DNA from: Planctomycetaceae bacterium | GTDB taxonomy: Bacteria > Planctomycetota > Planctomycetia > Planctomycetales > Planctomycetaceae | Direction of reading: 5' to 3' | Assembly (NCBI GenBank): GCA_020426325.1 | Contig: JAGQQG010000008.1 | Location: forward strand, 29,011-93,010 | DNA length: 64,000 bases | Shown: positions 1-10,539 of the stretch, one piece after another | Position numbering within the stretch: position 1 is the first letter of the stretch | How the letters are laid out: the number at the start of each line of letters is the position of its first letter | Made by a program: the position numbers and the translations under genes | The notes under the pieces: model-generated | Told to the model about the DNA's origin: nothing | The model's database searches: none | Seen by the model: the letters and a program-made list of their open reading frames with translations, nothing else

Positions 1-341
1 TTGTCATCGTCGTCGAACAGCGGGGCAAAGTCGATCCGCTCATTGTCCTCGACGGCAAGCACCGGGTTTCCCGCTGCGATCTGACCTGCCAGCGGGAGAC
101 TGCTTCGTTTGAGCTGTGGCTGGTCGGTCAGCTGAATCGCACGTGACATGTGCGACTCTCGGGTAATCAAACCTTTTTTCTCCAATGCCCGTAAGTGACA
201 CATCACTCCGTTAGGAGAGAGAATGCCGAAGTGATTCCCGATTTCACGAACGGTGGGGCCGTATCCACGGTTCATGATTTTGTCTTTCAGGAAATCATAG
301 ATCTCTTGCTGACGCTTGGTCAGCGACGCTTGCTCAGACAT
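1..341 (-). CDS. lexA: LexA repressor (SOS regulator), 3' part outside window
   Basis: The first 113 residues are visible; the rest lies beyond the window edge. The N-terminus begins MSEQASLTKRQQEIYDF and continues with a winged helix-turn-helix (PTVREIGNHFG, then SPNGVMCHLRALEKKG at about residues 29-57), the layout of the LexA DNA-binding domain. The segment PLAGQIAAGNP near residue 88-98 matches the start of the S24 autoprotease domain, where self-cleavage occurs between Ala and Gly. LexA represses DNA-damage genes until RecA stimulates its self-cleavage. The catalytic Ser and Lys are outside the window and cannot be checked. The ATG at 341 is the only sensible start. A 12-bp palindrome 61 bp upstream may be its own operator. 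Confidence 0.88.
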   Translation of the reverse strand, partial: MSEQASLTKRQQEIYDFLKDKIMNRGYGPTVREIGNHFGILSPNGVMCHLRALEKKGLITRESHMSRAIQLTDQPQLKRSSLPLAGQIAAGNPVLAVEDNERIDFAPLFDDDD

Positions 342-655
342 TGGCTTGCCTTCCGCGGATCACGGTCCTTGTGGGAATTTTCATCCGCTCGATTCGTGGA
401 TTGTCTGGAGACACTGTCCACAACACACTGTCAATTCAACGAACGGAGTGGTCATCCAATGCCCAGCAGATTGGATTTGAATCGGCAGATCGACGAAAGC
501 TGACCCGAAACCTCGTCGACGAAAACGTCTCAAGAAAATGGGAAAAACCTCCGCATTCTTGATCAGTCGGGGGAAACCACCGCCCGAGACGTCACGCCGC
601 CTAAAAAGGTTTTAATATACCTCTGTCCAGTTGGCAAGCAGTTTCTGGTGAGGCC
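342..655. other. intergenic region upstream of lexA
   Basis: This 314-bp spacer separates the redoxin-like lipoprotein gene from lexA; both are leftward. Apart from the palindrome at 402-413 it shows no convincing gene. No clear terminator hairpin with a U-tract was found after the lipoprotein gene. Two short rightward reading frames that start here do not resemble known proteins and one runs antisense over lexA. Confidence 0.5.
402..413. promoter_or_regulatory. candidate operator palindrome upstream of lexA
   Basis: TGTCTGGAGACA has perfect 5-bp arms (TGTCT/AGACA) around a GG centre and lies 61-72 bp upstream of the lexA start. LexA commonly autoregulates, and LexA boxes differ between phyla, so this is a candidate only. 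No second copy was noticed in the window. Confidence 0.28.
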
Positions 656-1936
656 TCAGTCTTTTCGGGCGAGTGCATGAATTTTCGCTGAGAGACTGGA
701 CAGATCCTTCGGCATTGCAGCGACATTGCCTGATGCATCGACGAGCCAGTATGTAGGGATCGTCTGCACTCCATAGAAGCGGGCGACCGGGTTGCGACCT
801 CCTCGCTTTTCCGGTTCGGAATAGAAGATCTGCGGCCAAGTCACTGCCTGCTCGGCCAGAAAATCATCGATGCTGCCTTCATCCTGATCGAGGTTGACCC
901 CGATCACGCTCAGTCCCTGTTGGCCAAATTGTTGTTCAATCTCCTGGAGCTGTTCCAGATCCTGCCGGAACTGTGGAGACTGAGAGGTCCAGAAGACGAC
1001 CAGTACGGCCTGTCCACGGTACTGATCGATGGAGATATATCCCCCGTCGATGGTCGGTCCTGCGAGTTCTAATGGCTGACCAATGAGTGAGAAACGCCTG
1101 AGAAATCCATTGACCTGCTCTGCGAAGATTGTGTCCGGAAATTCGTCTCGAACGACGGCAAAGCATCGACGGGCGTCATCATCGAGTCCCAGCCGATCGC
1201 AAATCTGGCCGGCGGTCAGGAGCATCAATGCACTGCGATTGGGTTCGTGCGGGAACTTCTCTGCAAACAAACGGACCTGGTTGGCGTATTCGGTGCACCA
1301 TTCAGGGTTCTGCTTTCCTTGCTTTTCGACCTTCCGTTGAGCGAGATCCACGACTTTGCTTGCGGATTCGACCGCTGCGAACGATTTGGGGTCCCTGCGA
1401 TAGAGTGATTCTGCATCTTCGACGAGAAGTTCCGCCTGCTCGGTATCGCCCTGCATTGCCAGTTCGAGTCGGGCATCGCTGAGATAATGAACAGCGTTAT
1501 TGAAGACCTGCCCTTTTGATTCATCCTGATGTGTCGCCGCAATCACCTGACGGGCGAGTTGAATGATCTTCTGATGCTGAGCAATGAGTTGTGAATCCGT
1601 CTCAACAGGTGTCGTACCCGATTCGCCTCTTGCTGAGGCATTCATCTCGGTCCGGATGCCGGCGATCTCTCGCAGCATCCACTCAGGTGTCCCCTTGTCC
1701 GGTTGAGGGACAGCAAGCATCTCGGCATCAGCTGGTTCAGCTGAAATGGCCGCCACGGGAGGCGTTGTGCGTTGTGCAGTGGCAACGGATTCAGGTTCAC
1801 TCGATTGGCTGGGCTGAGCCTCTGCCGATGTCGGAGGAGCTTGTTTCCCGCAACCACTTGCGAGTACGAGTCCCCACGACACAATCAGTGCAGCGATTCC
1901 CCACGCAGGTCCAATGCGTCCATTCATTGCTCTCAA
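656..1936 (-). CDS. TlpA/redoxin-like lipoprotein lacking the CxxC motif
   Basis: A 426-residue predicted lipoprotein. It has an N-terminal hydrophobic signal with lipobox LASGC (Cys29), a Pro/Ser/Glu-rich linker, a helical TPR-like middle (about 115-285) and a C-terminal thioredoxin-fold domain (about 288-426). The fold is recognised from FLRRFSLIGQPLELAGP, VLVVFWTSQSP, LSVIGVNLDQD and the cis-proline segment TIPTYWLVDASG (Pro394). Where TlpA and ResA proteins carry the redox pair WCxxC, this protein has W316-T-S-Q-S320, so dithiol chemistry should be impossible. A cell-envelope binding or scaffold role is more likely than disulfide reduction. A slightly later Met4 start is possible. A perfect 7-bp hairpin lies just upstream of the start. 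Confidence 0.8.
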   Translation of the reverse strand: MRAMNGRIGPAWGIAALIVSWGLVLASGCGKQAPPTSAEAQPSQSSEPESVATAQRTTPPVAAISAEPADAEMLAVPQPDKGTPEWMLREIAGIRTEMNASARGESGTTPVETDSQLIAQHQKIIQLARQVIAATHQDESKGQVFNNAVHYLSDARLELAMQGDTEQAELLVEDAESLYRRDPKSFAAVESASKVVDLAQRKVEKQGKQNPEWCTEYANQVRLFAEKFPHEPNRSALMLLTAGQICDRLGLDDDARRCFAVVRDEFPDTIFAEQVNGFLRRFSLIGQPLELAGPTIDGGYISIDQYRGQAVLVVFWTSQSPQFRQDLEQLQEIEQQFGQQGLSVIGVNLDQDEGSIDDFLAEQAVTWPQIFYSEPEKRGGRNPVARFYGVQTIPTYWLVDASGNVAAMPKDLSSLSAKIHALARKD

Positions 1937-2354
1937 TCCCTTGTCAGTTTCAGGTTCTCGTGTTGAGAACCATGTGTGACGTCCGTCTCGATAGCCTCAA
2001 CTCCTGATGAGAACAGGGTTTTACGCAATTTCACCTCTCACGGCAAGACGGATTGGCACTTCGCAATGTTTCCCATTGCATCGTTCTCAGCGGCTGTCGA
2101 TCGACGTTGTAATGCGAGGTCTGGTTCCTCGGACCTGAAATGCCAGGTCGCTCGACTCGAAACCCTTTTAGATCTTTCGAGGAGTTGGGATGTTCCAACC
2201 TCTCTATCTGGTTGGATGGCACACTCGCATCTGGTTAGAAACATGAGATTTGCAGCGGAGTTGTGACAAATCCGCTCGTGCCTTGTGACCCACTTCCATC
2301 ACCCCTAGAATCGCGCCTCTCGCACGTTCTTCGCGCTTTCCTTTGAGATGCTCC
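1937..2354. other. divergent intergenic region
   Basis: 418 bp between two divergent genes, so promoters for both should lie here. No tRNA or riboswitch-like fold was recognised. The only distinct element seen is the 7-bp hairpin at 1953-1971. Confidence 0.5.
1953..1971. promoter_or_regulatory. hairpin in the leader of the redoxin-like gene
   Basis: GGTTCTC-GTGTT-GAGAACC is a perfect 7-bp inverted repeat 17-35 bases upstream of the leftward start at 1936. It could be an operator or a leader hairpin; nothing in the sequence decides which. Confidence 0.25.
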
Positions 2355-3329
2355 ATGGACCGTCAGTACGTCAACACACTTTCCGACGGACAGTCGGTCG
2401 ATGAATACTTCTTGCTCGCAGATAAGCAATTGCGAGCCAATCGCAACGCGGAGACATACCTGCTTGTGCAGTTGCGGGACCGCACCGGACAGATCAGCGG
2501 CTTTCTCTGGAACGTGCGTGAAGACGTCGCAGCGACCGTCTCAACGGGTGAAATTGTGCTCGCGCGCGGACGAGTGCAATTGTATCAGGGGAATCTGCAG
2601 ATGATCCTGACGCACATTGAGCCGGCCGAGCGAGACGATCTCGACATGGTTGATTACATCCCAGAGTCGTCGCAAAACACGGGAGAACTTCTTGAGAAGC
2701 TTCGCAGCATCATGTCGGACATCGAGGATGAGGATCTCAAAGCCTTGATGCAGACATTCCTCGATGATACCGCACTCGTCGAACAGCTCTGCCGCTGTCC
2801 TGCTGGGATCAAACTGCATCATGCGTTTCATGGTGGTTTGCTCGAACACATCGTCAATTTGATGTTGACGGCCCGGCAGATTCGCGATCTGTACCCCGCT
2901 GTGAACTTCGACCTGCTGACGGTTGGCATCTTCCTGCACGATCTCGGGAAGACGCGTGAACTTGAGTACGAGAGTACATTCTCTTACTCGGATGAAGGCC
3001 AGCTCATTGGTCATCTCGTCCAAGGGGTCGAAATGCTCAACGAAAAGGTGCTGTTGCTCGAAACAAGCACGGGACGCCCCTTCCCGACGGAGATGCTGCT
3101 GCGGATCAAGCACATGATCGTCAGTCATCACGGCAGCTATGAGTACGGCAGTCCCAAGCTCCCGATGACCCCCGAAGCGATCGCTCTGCACCACCTCGAC
3201 AATCTCGATGCCAAGCTCAACGAGTTCCAATCGCTCATCGACAGCGATCCGAACTCGGATTCGGTCTGGACGCCGTACAACACCAATCTCCAGCGCAAGA
3301 TCTTCAAAGGCGTGCCTGCCGAAGATTAA
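2355..3329 (+). CDS. yhaM: YhaM-family 3'-5' exoribonuclease (OB fold + HD)
   Basis: A 324-residue cytoplasmic protein with an N-terminal OB-type nucleic-acid-binding domain (LLVQLRDRTGQISGFLWNV, LARGRVQLYQGNLQM) and a C-terminal HD phosphohydrolase domain. The HD residues are seen in HHAFHGGLLEHIV and GIFLHDLGKTREL, and a further His pair in KHMIVSHHGSYEYGSP. This order and length match YhaM, a Mn-dependent 3'-5' exoribonuclease of Firmicutes that also acts on DNA. An in-frame TTG at 2343 is possible, but the ATG at 2355 (MDRQYV) fits the family better. The next gene rightward is RNase R, so two 3'-5' exoribonucleases sit side by side. Confidence 0.85.
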   Translation: MDRQYVNTLSDGQSVDEYFLLADKQLRANRNAETYLLVQLRDRTGQISGFLWNVREDVAATVSTGEIVLARGRVQLYQGNLQMILTHIEPAERDDLDMVDYIPESSQNTGELLEKLRSIMSDIEDEDLKALMQTFLDDTALVEQLCRCPAGIKLHHAFHGGLLEHIVNLMLTARQIRDLYPAVNFDLLTVGIFLHDLGKTRELEYESTFSYSDEGQLIGHLVQGVEMLNEKVLLLETSTGRPFPTEMLLRIKHMIVSHHGSYEYGSPKLPMTPEAIALHHLDNLDAKLNEFQSLIDSDPNSDSVWTPYNTNLQRKIFKGVPAED

Positions 3330-3362
3330 CTCGACACGGGCCGTCGCTGTTCCCTTGTCCCC

Positions 3363-3465
3363 GTCATTCCCGCGCAGGCGGGAATCCCGACCAGCGATGA
3401 GTGAAGAGGAGAATGTGAGAGTTTGCAATCTGCGCTCAATGGATTCCCGCCTGCGCAGGAATGAC
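3363..3465. repeat. REP-pair / MITE-like element with 25-bp inverted repeats
   Basis: The left end (3363-3387) begins GTCATTCCCGCGCAGGCGGG and ends GGAATCC; the right end (3441-3465) is its inverted copy with one mismatch. Each end is itself a GC-rich palindrome. The 53-bp core has no gene. A third copy with a changed loop is at 57917-57941. This motif resembles REP palindromes that RAYT transposases move in other bacteria; no RAYT gene is in the window. Confidence 0.75.
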
Positions 3466-3531
3466 TTATTCAAACCAGGCTCAACTCAATGAATGAGTCC
3501 GCCAATCCGGGAGAATTTGTATTCCTCGTTC

Positions 3532-3577
3532 CCAAGCTCCAGCTTGGTAACGCAGTTTCGCGAAGCTCCTGCTTCGC
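3532..3577. repeat. double-hairpin palindromic module
   Basis: Two consecutive perfect hairpins: CCAAGCT-CC-AGCTTGG (3532-3547) and GCGAAGC-TCCT-GCTTCGC (3560-3577), with a 12-bp gap. Comparable modules with other stem sequences are at 19332-19365, 43762-43804 and 58024-58060, all intergenic. Together with the REP pair it fills most of the 363-bp spacer between the YhaM and RNase R genes. Confidence 0.6.
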
Positions 3578-3692
3578 AACGTGTCGATCACAGTGCTACG
3601 ATGACGTCTCTCGGCAAACGGCGATCATTGGCCGTCGATGAGACACAGGCTCCGACCGCAGTCTGCCCGGCAACAGATCAACACACTCATCG

Positions 3693-6017
3693 ATGGATGA
3701 CCAGATGGCATCTCTTTCGCAGAAGATCCTCGACTACGTGACCCGGGACGGTTATCGCCCGGAGAAGCCTAAGTCGCTCTCGAAGAAGCTGGGCATCACC
3801 AAAAAACATCAGGCCGATTTTGACTCGACACTGCACAGCCTTGTCGCGAAGGGACGGCTGCGATTTCTCGACAGTGGTCGAGTCGCTGTCACCGTCCCGC
3901 CGGGTTACGTCCTCGGCGTCATCCAAAAGACCTCGTCCGGCGCAGGGTTCCTCATTCCTCACGAACCGCGACCGCCGCAGCTGGTTGGTGACGTCTACAT
4001 CGACCGCCGCGATATGCACGATGCCCAGCAGGGGGACGAGGTTCTTGTCCGTCTGATTAGCGGACGCCGCGGTGGCGGACAGAGGTGCGGCATCATCGTC
4101 GATGTCGTCGAACGGGCGACCAATGTGTTTGTCGGGACGTATTTCGTCGAAGGGGAAGCCGGATGGGTCGACATCGACGGCAAGAACTTCAATGACCCGA
4201 TCTGGGTCGGCGATCCCGGAGCCAAAGGGGCGCAGGACGGCGATAAAGTCGTCATCGAAATGCTCCGCTTTCCATCCGTCGGAAAGAAAGGAGAAGCCGT
4301 CCTTACAGAAGTTCTCGGACCGCGAGGCAAGACGGGTGTTGATACGCTCACCATCATTCATGAGTACGGCATCCCGGATGAATTCCCGGACGAAGTTCTC
4401 GAGGATGCCCGGATCGAGGCCGAGAACTTTGACCCGGACAACGTCGAAGATCGTGAGGATCTGAGACAAGAGACCATCGTCACGATCGACCCTGTCGACG
4501 CCCGGGACTTTGACGATGCCATTTCGCTGACACAGTCGAAAGACGGGCACTGGCACCTCGGCGTTCATATTGCAGATGTCTCACACTTTGTTCAGCCGGG
4601 GACTGCTCTCGGTCGCGAAGCAGAGAAGCGCGGCACCAGCGTCTATCTGCCGACCAAAGTCATCCCCATGCTGCCCGAAGTGATCTCGAACGGACTCGCC
4701 AGCCTGCAGGAGAAGCATACCCGATACGCGAAGACAGCCTTCATTGAGTTCACTGCGGAAGGGGTGCCGGTGCACACCCGTTTTGCAAATACGGCCATCT
4801 CAGTGACCAAACGGTTTGCCTATGAGCAGGTCATGCCGTTGATCAAAGCTGGCAAGGCAGCGAAAGGGAAAGTTTCTGCGGACATCCATCAGCTCCTGTG
4901 CAACATGTACAAGCTGGCCATGATCCTCCGTAAACGCCGCTTTGAAAGTGGAGCACTGGAGATGGACCTGCCGGAGATCAAGCTCGACTTCGACAAGGAG
5001 GGAAAGGTTTGCGGTGCACACGAACGAGAGCACGACGAAAGCCATCAGATCATCGAAGAGTTCATGCTCGCCGCAAACATTGCCGTCGCAACCGAACTCT
5101 CCCGACGCAAACTTCCGTTCCTCCGCCGGGCGCATGGGGAGCCGAACGAACTCAAGCTCAAGGTGTTCGGCCAGTTCGTGCAGTCACTTGGATTTGAGAT
5201 CAAGAATGTGCAGAGCCGACGGGATATCCAGCGAATTCTCAATGAGGCGAAGGATCTGCCCGAAGCACAAGCCGTCAACTATGCCCTGCTGCGATCTATG
5301 AAGCAGGCGGAGTACACGCCCTTTGACGTCGGCCACTATGCCCTGGCCGAGGACGACTACTGCCACTTTACCAGTCCCATCCGCCGCTATCCGGATCTGC
5401 TCATTCACCGTCTGATCGACGGCATCCTCTCCGACCGCAAGACACACCAGGGGTCGAGTGAGGAAGAGCTTGTTCGCTTGGGGCGACACTGTTCGACCAC
5501 GGAACGACGAGCAGAGCGTGCAGAGCGGGAACTGACCAAGATCAAGCTCCTGTCCTTCCTTGAAGAACGCATTGGAACAGAACTCGATGCGGTCATCACC
5601 GGCGTCGATCGCTTCGGTTTCTTCTGCCGCGGCACGGAACTCCCCGCGGAGGGTCTGGTACACGTCAGTACGTTCCCCCAGAAGGATAACTTCGATTTCG
5701 ACCGTGATGTCATGACGCTGACCGGACGCCGCACGGGTCAGGTCTTTCGGCTCGGCGACCGAGTCCGTGTGGCAGTCGCACACGTGGACGTCGACCGCAG
5801 GGAACTTGACTTCCAGTTGGTCAAACAACTTGGCCACGCCCAGCCAAAGCCAAAATCGCGACGCACACAAACGGAGAAATCCAGCAAACGCACGACTGGA
5901 AAAAAGACAGTTTCCAAACAATCGAAGTCCAAGGGGAATCAGCGCAGCCACAAAAAGTCCTCCTCACGCAAGAACTCCGCCTCTCGAAAGAAGTCCAACC
6001 GACGACGATCATCGTGA
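3693..6017 (+). CDS. rnr: ribonuclease R
   Basis: A 774-residue 3'-5' exoribonuclease that degrades structured RNA. N-terminal winged-helix region (about 1-70), cold-shock OB domains (about 70-240), then the RNB catalytic domain with the signature TIDPVDARDFDDAISL (about 264-279) holding the metal-binding Asp cluster. Further RNB landmarks are HIADVSHFV, YLPTKVIPMLPE and HFTSPIRRYPDL. An S1 RNA-binding domain follows (ELDAVITGVDRFGFF, from about 630) and the last 60 residues are a Lys/Arg/Ser tail, as in E. coli RNase R. The ATG at 3693 gives MDDQMASLSQ; Met5 is an alternative start. Length and domain order are complete. Confidence 0.95.
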   Translation: MDDQMASLSQKILDYVTRDGYRPEKPKSLSKKLGITKKHQADFDSTLHSLVAKGRLRFLDSGRVAVTVPPGYVLGVIQKTSSGAGFLIPHEPRPPQLVGDVYIDRRDMHDAQQGDEVLVRLISGRRGGGQRCGIIVDVVERATNVFVGTYFVEGEAGWVDIDGKNFNDPIWVGDPGAKGAQDGDKVVIEMLRFPSVGKKGEAVLTEVLGPRGKTGVDTLTIIHEYGIPDEFPDEVLEDARIEAENFDPDNVEDREDLRQETIVTIDPVDARDFDDAISLTQSKDGHWHLGVHIADVSHFVQPGTALGREAEKRGTSVYLPTKVIPMLPEVISNGLASLQEKHTRYAKTAFIEFTAEGVPVHTRFANTAISVTKRFAYEQVMPLIKAGKAAKGKVSADIHQLLCNMYKLAMILRKRRFESGALEMDLPEIKLDFDKEGKVCGAHEREHDESHQIIEEFMLAANIAVATELSRRKLPFLRRAHGEPNELKLKVFGQFVQSLGFEIKNVQSRRDIQRILNEAKDLPEAQAVNYALLRSMKQAEYTPFDVGHYALAEDDYCHFTSPIRRYPDLLIHRLIDGILSDRKTHQGSSEEELVRLGRHCSTTERRAERAERELTKIKLLSFLEERIGTELDAVITGVDRFGFFCRGTELPAEGLVHVSTFPQKDNFDFDRDVMTLTGRRTGQVFRLGDRVRVAVAHVDVDRRELDFQLVKQLGHAQPKPKSRRTQTEKSSKRTTGKKTVSKQSKSKGNQRSHKKSSSRKNSASRKKSNRRRSS

Positions 6018-6242
6018 GCCGGGCAACCAAACTGAAATGTCGGATTGCAAGGGTTAGAGACGCATCACAAATACGTCACCCAATCGCGAAAGCTCCGCCA
6101 TCGAAATGATTCCACATCTCCATACAGGCATGATGGTTACAACTTGTTCGCCGCAGTCGTCCGGAGTAGCATAGACTGAACATGCCATAACACCTTGCGA
6201 TTGTCGAGTGAGCTGTCGCTCTTCCAGTGGAGGATTTCTCTC

Positions 6243-9071
<2,829 letters not shown>

Positions 9072-9084
9072 CACAGAGTCTCGC

Positions 9085-10509
9085 ATGTCTGACCCGCTGA
9101 CCCGCCGACATCTGCTCAAGTCCGCCGCGTGTGGATTCGGATCGCTCGCGCTGGCCGGAATTTGTGCGGCGGAATCGCTGGCGTCAACAGATGAGCTGAC
9201 GAACCCGTTGACCGCACTGGACCCCATGTTCCCTGCAAGTGCGAAGCGGATCATCTTCATCTTCATGCAGGGAGGACCCTCGCAGGTTGACAGCTTCGAC
9301 TACAAGCCTCGCCTCATTCAGGATGACGGTAAGGAGTACGAGTTTCGAGATGCCCGTGTGCTCGCCAAGACGGGGGAGGTCACGAAGCACCGTGTCATGA
9401 AACCGCTGTGGAAGTTTCGTCAGTATGGCGAATGCGGCCAGTGGGTGAGTGACCTGTTTCCGAATATCGCTCAGCACGTCGACGACCTCTGCTTTGTGCA
9501 CAGCCTGCACACGAACGGTGTCGCCCACGGGCCGAGCACACTGTTCCTGCATACCGGAGCGACGAACCTGATTCGTCCCTCGATGGGGGCCTGGGTCACG
9601 TACGGACTCGGCACCGAGAACCAGAACCTGCCCGGTTTTATCACGATTGCCCCCTCGTCAGCGAATGGCGGTCCTCGCAATTTTGCAAACTCGTTCCTCC
9701 CGGCAGACTACCAAGGGACAGCGATCGGACGTGCGGGCCAGCCCATGACCGAGGCTCGCATCCGCCATCTGACCAACTCCGAACTTTCGCACGAGGAACA
9801 GTTACAGCAGTTTGAGTTACTGCAGGGGTTTAACCGGGCACAACTCGGCGAAGATGCAGACGATCGACAGCGGGCTGTACTCAGTTCGTTTGAACTCGCC
9901 TGGCGGATGCAGATGCACGCACCCGGGCTGATGGACCTGTCGCAGGAATCCGCTACCACACAGGCCATGTACGGCATTGGCGAGGAGGAGACGGACGATT
10001 TTGGTCGCCAATGTCTGCTTGCTCGCAGGATGGCCGAGCGGGGCGTGAGGTTCATTCAGGTGAACTACGCTGACAACGGCAACAATCCCCGCTGGGACCA
10101 GCATTCCAAGATGCCTCTGCATGCAGTTCACGCAAAGGCGACCGACAAACCGGTTGCGGGGTTGCTCGCTGATCTGAAGGCCCGCGGACTTTTGGACGAC
10201 ACGCTGGTCTGGTGGGGAGGTGAGTTCGGTCGCAATCCCTTCGCCCAAAACTCCGATGGTCGGGATCACAACCCGAAGGGGTTCACGCACTTCCTTGCCG
10301 GCGGCGGCGTGAAGCCCGGATTTGCTTATGGCCAAACCGATGAGTTCGGTCATGAGGCGATCGTTGACAAAGTCCACATGCACGACCTGCACGCGACGCT
10401 GCTGCATCTGTTGGGGCTCGACCATGAGCGTCTGACTTATCGCTACGCCGGTCGCGACTTCCGCCTGACGGACATTGCCGGACGTGTCGTCCCCGGCATT
10501 TTCTCCTGA
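9085..10509 (+). CDS. DUF1501 secreted protein, probable Tat substrate
   Basis: A 474-residue protein of family DUF1501, related in fold to alkaline phosphatase/sulfatase enzymes and almost always encoded beside PSD1 proteins in planctomycetes. The N-terminus has a twin-arginine signal (TRRHLLKSAACGFGSLALAG). Family landmarks are FMQGGPSQVDSFDYK, GPSTLFLHTG, MAERGVRFIQVN, WWGGEFGRNPF and GRDHNPKGFTHFLAGGGVKPG; the His and Asp residues in these are probable metal ligands. The ATG at 9085 was chosen over upstream in-frame codons that overlap the PSD1 gene. The gap to PSD1 is only 13 bp, so co-transcription is likely. Its substrate is unknown. Confidence 0.9.
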   Translation: MSDPLTRRHLLKSAACGFGSLALAGICAAESLASTDELTNPLTALDPMFPASAKRIIFIFMQGGPSQVDSFDYKPRLIQDDGKEYEFRDARVLAKTGEVTKHRVMKPLWKFRQYGECGQWVSDLFPNIAQHVDDLCFVHSLHTNGVAHGPSTLFLHTGATNLIRPSMGAWVTYGLGTENQNLPGFITIAPSSANGGPRNFANSFLPADYQGTAIGRAGQPMTEARIRHLTNSELSHEEQLQQFELLQGFNRAQLGEDADDRQRAVLSSFELAWRMQMHAPGLMDLSQESATTQAMYGIGEEETDDFGRQCLLARRMAERGVRFIQVNYADNGNNPRWDQHSKMPLHAVHAKATDKPVAGLLADLKARGLLDDTLVWWGGEFGRNPFAQNSDGRDHNPKGFTHFLAGGGVKPGFAYGQTDEFGHEAIVDKVHMHDLHATLLHLLGLDHERLTYRYAGRDFRLTDIAGRVVPGIFS

Positions 10510-10539
10510 TCCCAATACCACTGACCGGACGGAGCACTG

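Noticed and set aside
195..503. 102-residue rightward frame overlapping lexA
   Set aside because: Antisense to lexA and without any recognisable domain; no ribosome-binding site that fits.
2541..3473. 310-residue leftward frame over the YhaM gene
   Set aside because: Antisense to a protein with an intact HD and OB domain; it also runs through the REP element.
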